Shown here: piece by piece, positions 63,303 to 64,000 of the stretch
How the letters are laid out: every line of letters begins with the position of its first letter
How positions within the stretch are numbered: position 1 is the stretch's first letter
NCBI GenBank assembly: GCA_003963245.1
Contig: RXJX01000002.1
Location: 1-64,000, forward strand
DNA from: Neisseriaceae bacterium
GTDB lineage: Bacteria; Pseudomonadota; Gammaproteobacteria; Burkholderiales; UBA11063
DNA length: 64,000 nucleotides
Direction of reading: 5' to 3'
The notes under the pieces: model-generated
What the model saw: only the letters and a program-made list of their open reading frames with translations
Database searches by the model: none
Told to the model about the DNA's origin: nothing
Translations under genes and position numbers: made by a program

Positions 63303-63962
63303 ATGAAAAAAATACTTATCGCGCTTACTGCTACTGCTTCAGTGCATGCTTTTGCCGACAAAATTTATCTTGAACCACAATATACCGTCGCAATTGAATC
63401 AGCTAGCTTAGAATCAGGTACTCAAAATTACATTACTAAAACATTAACTCCTATTGTTTATGAAGACCGCTTATTGCCAGCAGGAGAAAGTGTTGTACTG
63501 AGTTGCGAAGATAATAAACCTGTAATTCGCAAAATTGATCAACAAGAACTAAAAATCCCCGTGCAAATTGCCAACAATACCAAACAACCAGTCAACTGTA
63601 CTAGCGCAAATCTTGGTTTATTTTGGACTTTAGATGAATATAAAGTTAAAAATGATGGAATTATAACTATTGATGATAAAAAATTTAGCATAATTCCTTT
63701 TAGCGCAACAATACCACCTTCACTAGATGGTAAAATTGTAAGTGTTACCAGTGATGGCAACCTGACCAATGTACTGGTTAATAAAGTAAAATATTTTAAA
63801 AAAGCTCAATTTTATGGTACTATCAATGGAGTCAGCTACCTATTGCAAGCTAGTAATGATGATAAAAAATTTACCGTACATGCGGCTAATTTACAAAAAT
63901 TACTGGTTACCGATGAAAATGGACAAGTTCTGGCAAGCATTGATTTCCCAAGCTATGAATAA
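63303..63962 (+). CDS. Secreted protein of unknown function
   Basis: A 219-residue protein with a signal peptide (MKKILIALTATASVHAFA, cleaved before DKIYLEPQ). The mature part is strand-rich, with many Lys, Asp and Thr and two cysteines (VVLSCED and PVNCTSA) that could form a disulfide. No catalytic motif or known domain is recognisable. A good ribosome binding site (GAAAGGA) lies before the ATG. It follows dxs by 29 bases and may be read with it, although no functional link is evident. Confidence 0.7.
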   Translation: MKKILIALTATASVHAFADKIYLEPQYTVAIESASLESGTQNYITKTLTPIVYEDRLLPAGESVVLSCEDNKPVIRKIDQQELKIPVQIANNTKQPVNCTSANLGLFWTLDEYKVKNDGIITIDDKKFSIIPFSATIPPSLDGKIVSVTSDGNLTNVLVNKVKYFKKAQFYGTINGVSYLLQASNDDKKFTVHAANLQKLLVTDENGQVLASIDFPSYE

Positions 63963-63975
63963 TTAATACTACAAT

Positions 63976-64000
63976 AAAAAAAGTATAGCGCAATCGCTAT
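63976..64000. terminator. Left part of a terminator cut by the window end
   Basis: Seven A, then ATAGCG, a CAAT loop and CGCTAT up to the last base. The visible arms pair perfectly, and an outer arm with a T-run would be expected just beyond the window. Confidence 0.5.

Noticed and set aside
1-64000. CRISPR arrays, insertion sequences, toxin-antitoxin pairs, prophage or restriction genes
   Set aside because: None seen: no regularly spaced repeats, no transposase or integrase motifs, and every sizeable frame is accounted for by other genes or shadows of them.

Overview
The window is a stretch of chromosome from an AT-rich Gram-negative bacterium. Outer-membrane genes (lpxC, lolA, lipoproteins, a beta-barrel protein), a DksA with one cysteine, a soluble short RaiA/HPF and the rpsP-rimM-trmD-rplS operon together suggest a betaproteobacterium, possibly near the low-GC Neisseriales. 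That placement is inference from gene content and was not tested by any search. No prophage, insertion sequence, integron or CRISPR array is visible. Nearly all of the window is densely packed housekeeping sequence.

Layout. 1-9100: a CoA-binding protein, then leftward blocks TM2 protein-mfd-hydrolase and UPF0149-TfoX-small ORF-hemY, with a rightward half-size EamA transporter between them. 9089-18303: a leftward run with an MHS-type transporter, rarA, gloA, gloB, PPK2, aspartate kinase, a second transporter and a long Xaa-Pro aminopeptidase. 18450-21522: acetoacetate decarboxylase facing a KdpD-like protein that ends where the histidine kinase module should begin. 21580-31189: a leftward cell-envelope run, OMP-grxC-secB-gpsA-lolA-murC-ddlB-ftsQ-ftsA-ftsZ-lpxC, closed by a terminator. 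31352-40494: yicC, engB, two related lipoproteins, asnS, pgk, rdgB, a rhodanese and dksA. 40751-42368: a tRNA array (Ser-Arg-Glu-Lys, a small secreted coiled-coil gene, then a second Glu-Lys pair) followed by sodC, which has a perfect FNR-type box upstream. 42467-51965: an RNA methyltransferase, hpf, pyruvate:ferredoxin oxidoreductase, grpE, a HAD phosphatase, a GT39-type transferase, a small membrane protein and yaeQ. 52048-58460: the rpsP-rimM-trmD-rplS operon, then a four-gene surface cassette (PAP2 phosphatase, GT39 transferase, polyprenyl-phosphate GT2, RTX-type lipoprotein). 58622-63962: tRNA-Ser, then a peptide transporter-xseB-ispA-dxs run and a secreted protein of unknown function.

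How the parts work together. The envelope run joins peptidoglycan precursor synthesis, divisome assembly, lipid A commitment and lipoprotein export. The dxs-ispA genes supply isoprenoid precursors, and those feed the polyprenyl-phosphate carrier that the GT2/GT39/PAP2 cassette probably uses. Oxygen-related functions (hemY, sodC with an FNR box, glyoxalases, glutaredoxin) sit alongside an oxygen-sensitive pyruvate:ferredoxin oxidoreductase, which fits a facultative or microaerobic lifestyle.

The least explained material is: a dispersed repeat of about 110 bp that supplies the last codons and stop of two unrelated genes; a protein gene inside a duplicated tRNA array; the kinase-less KdpD; the two four-cysteine lipoproteins; and the RTX lipoprotein attached to the surface-sugar cassette. 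I see no clearly new defence or mobile system.
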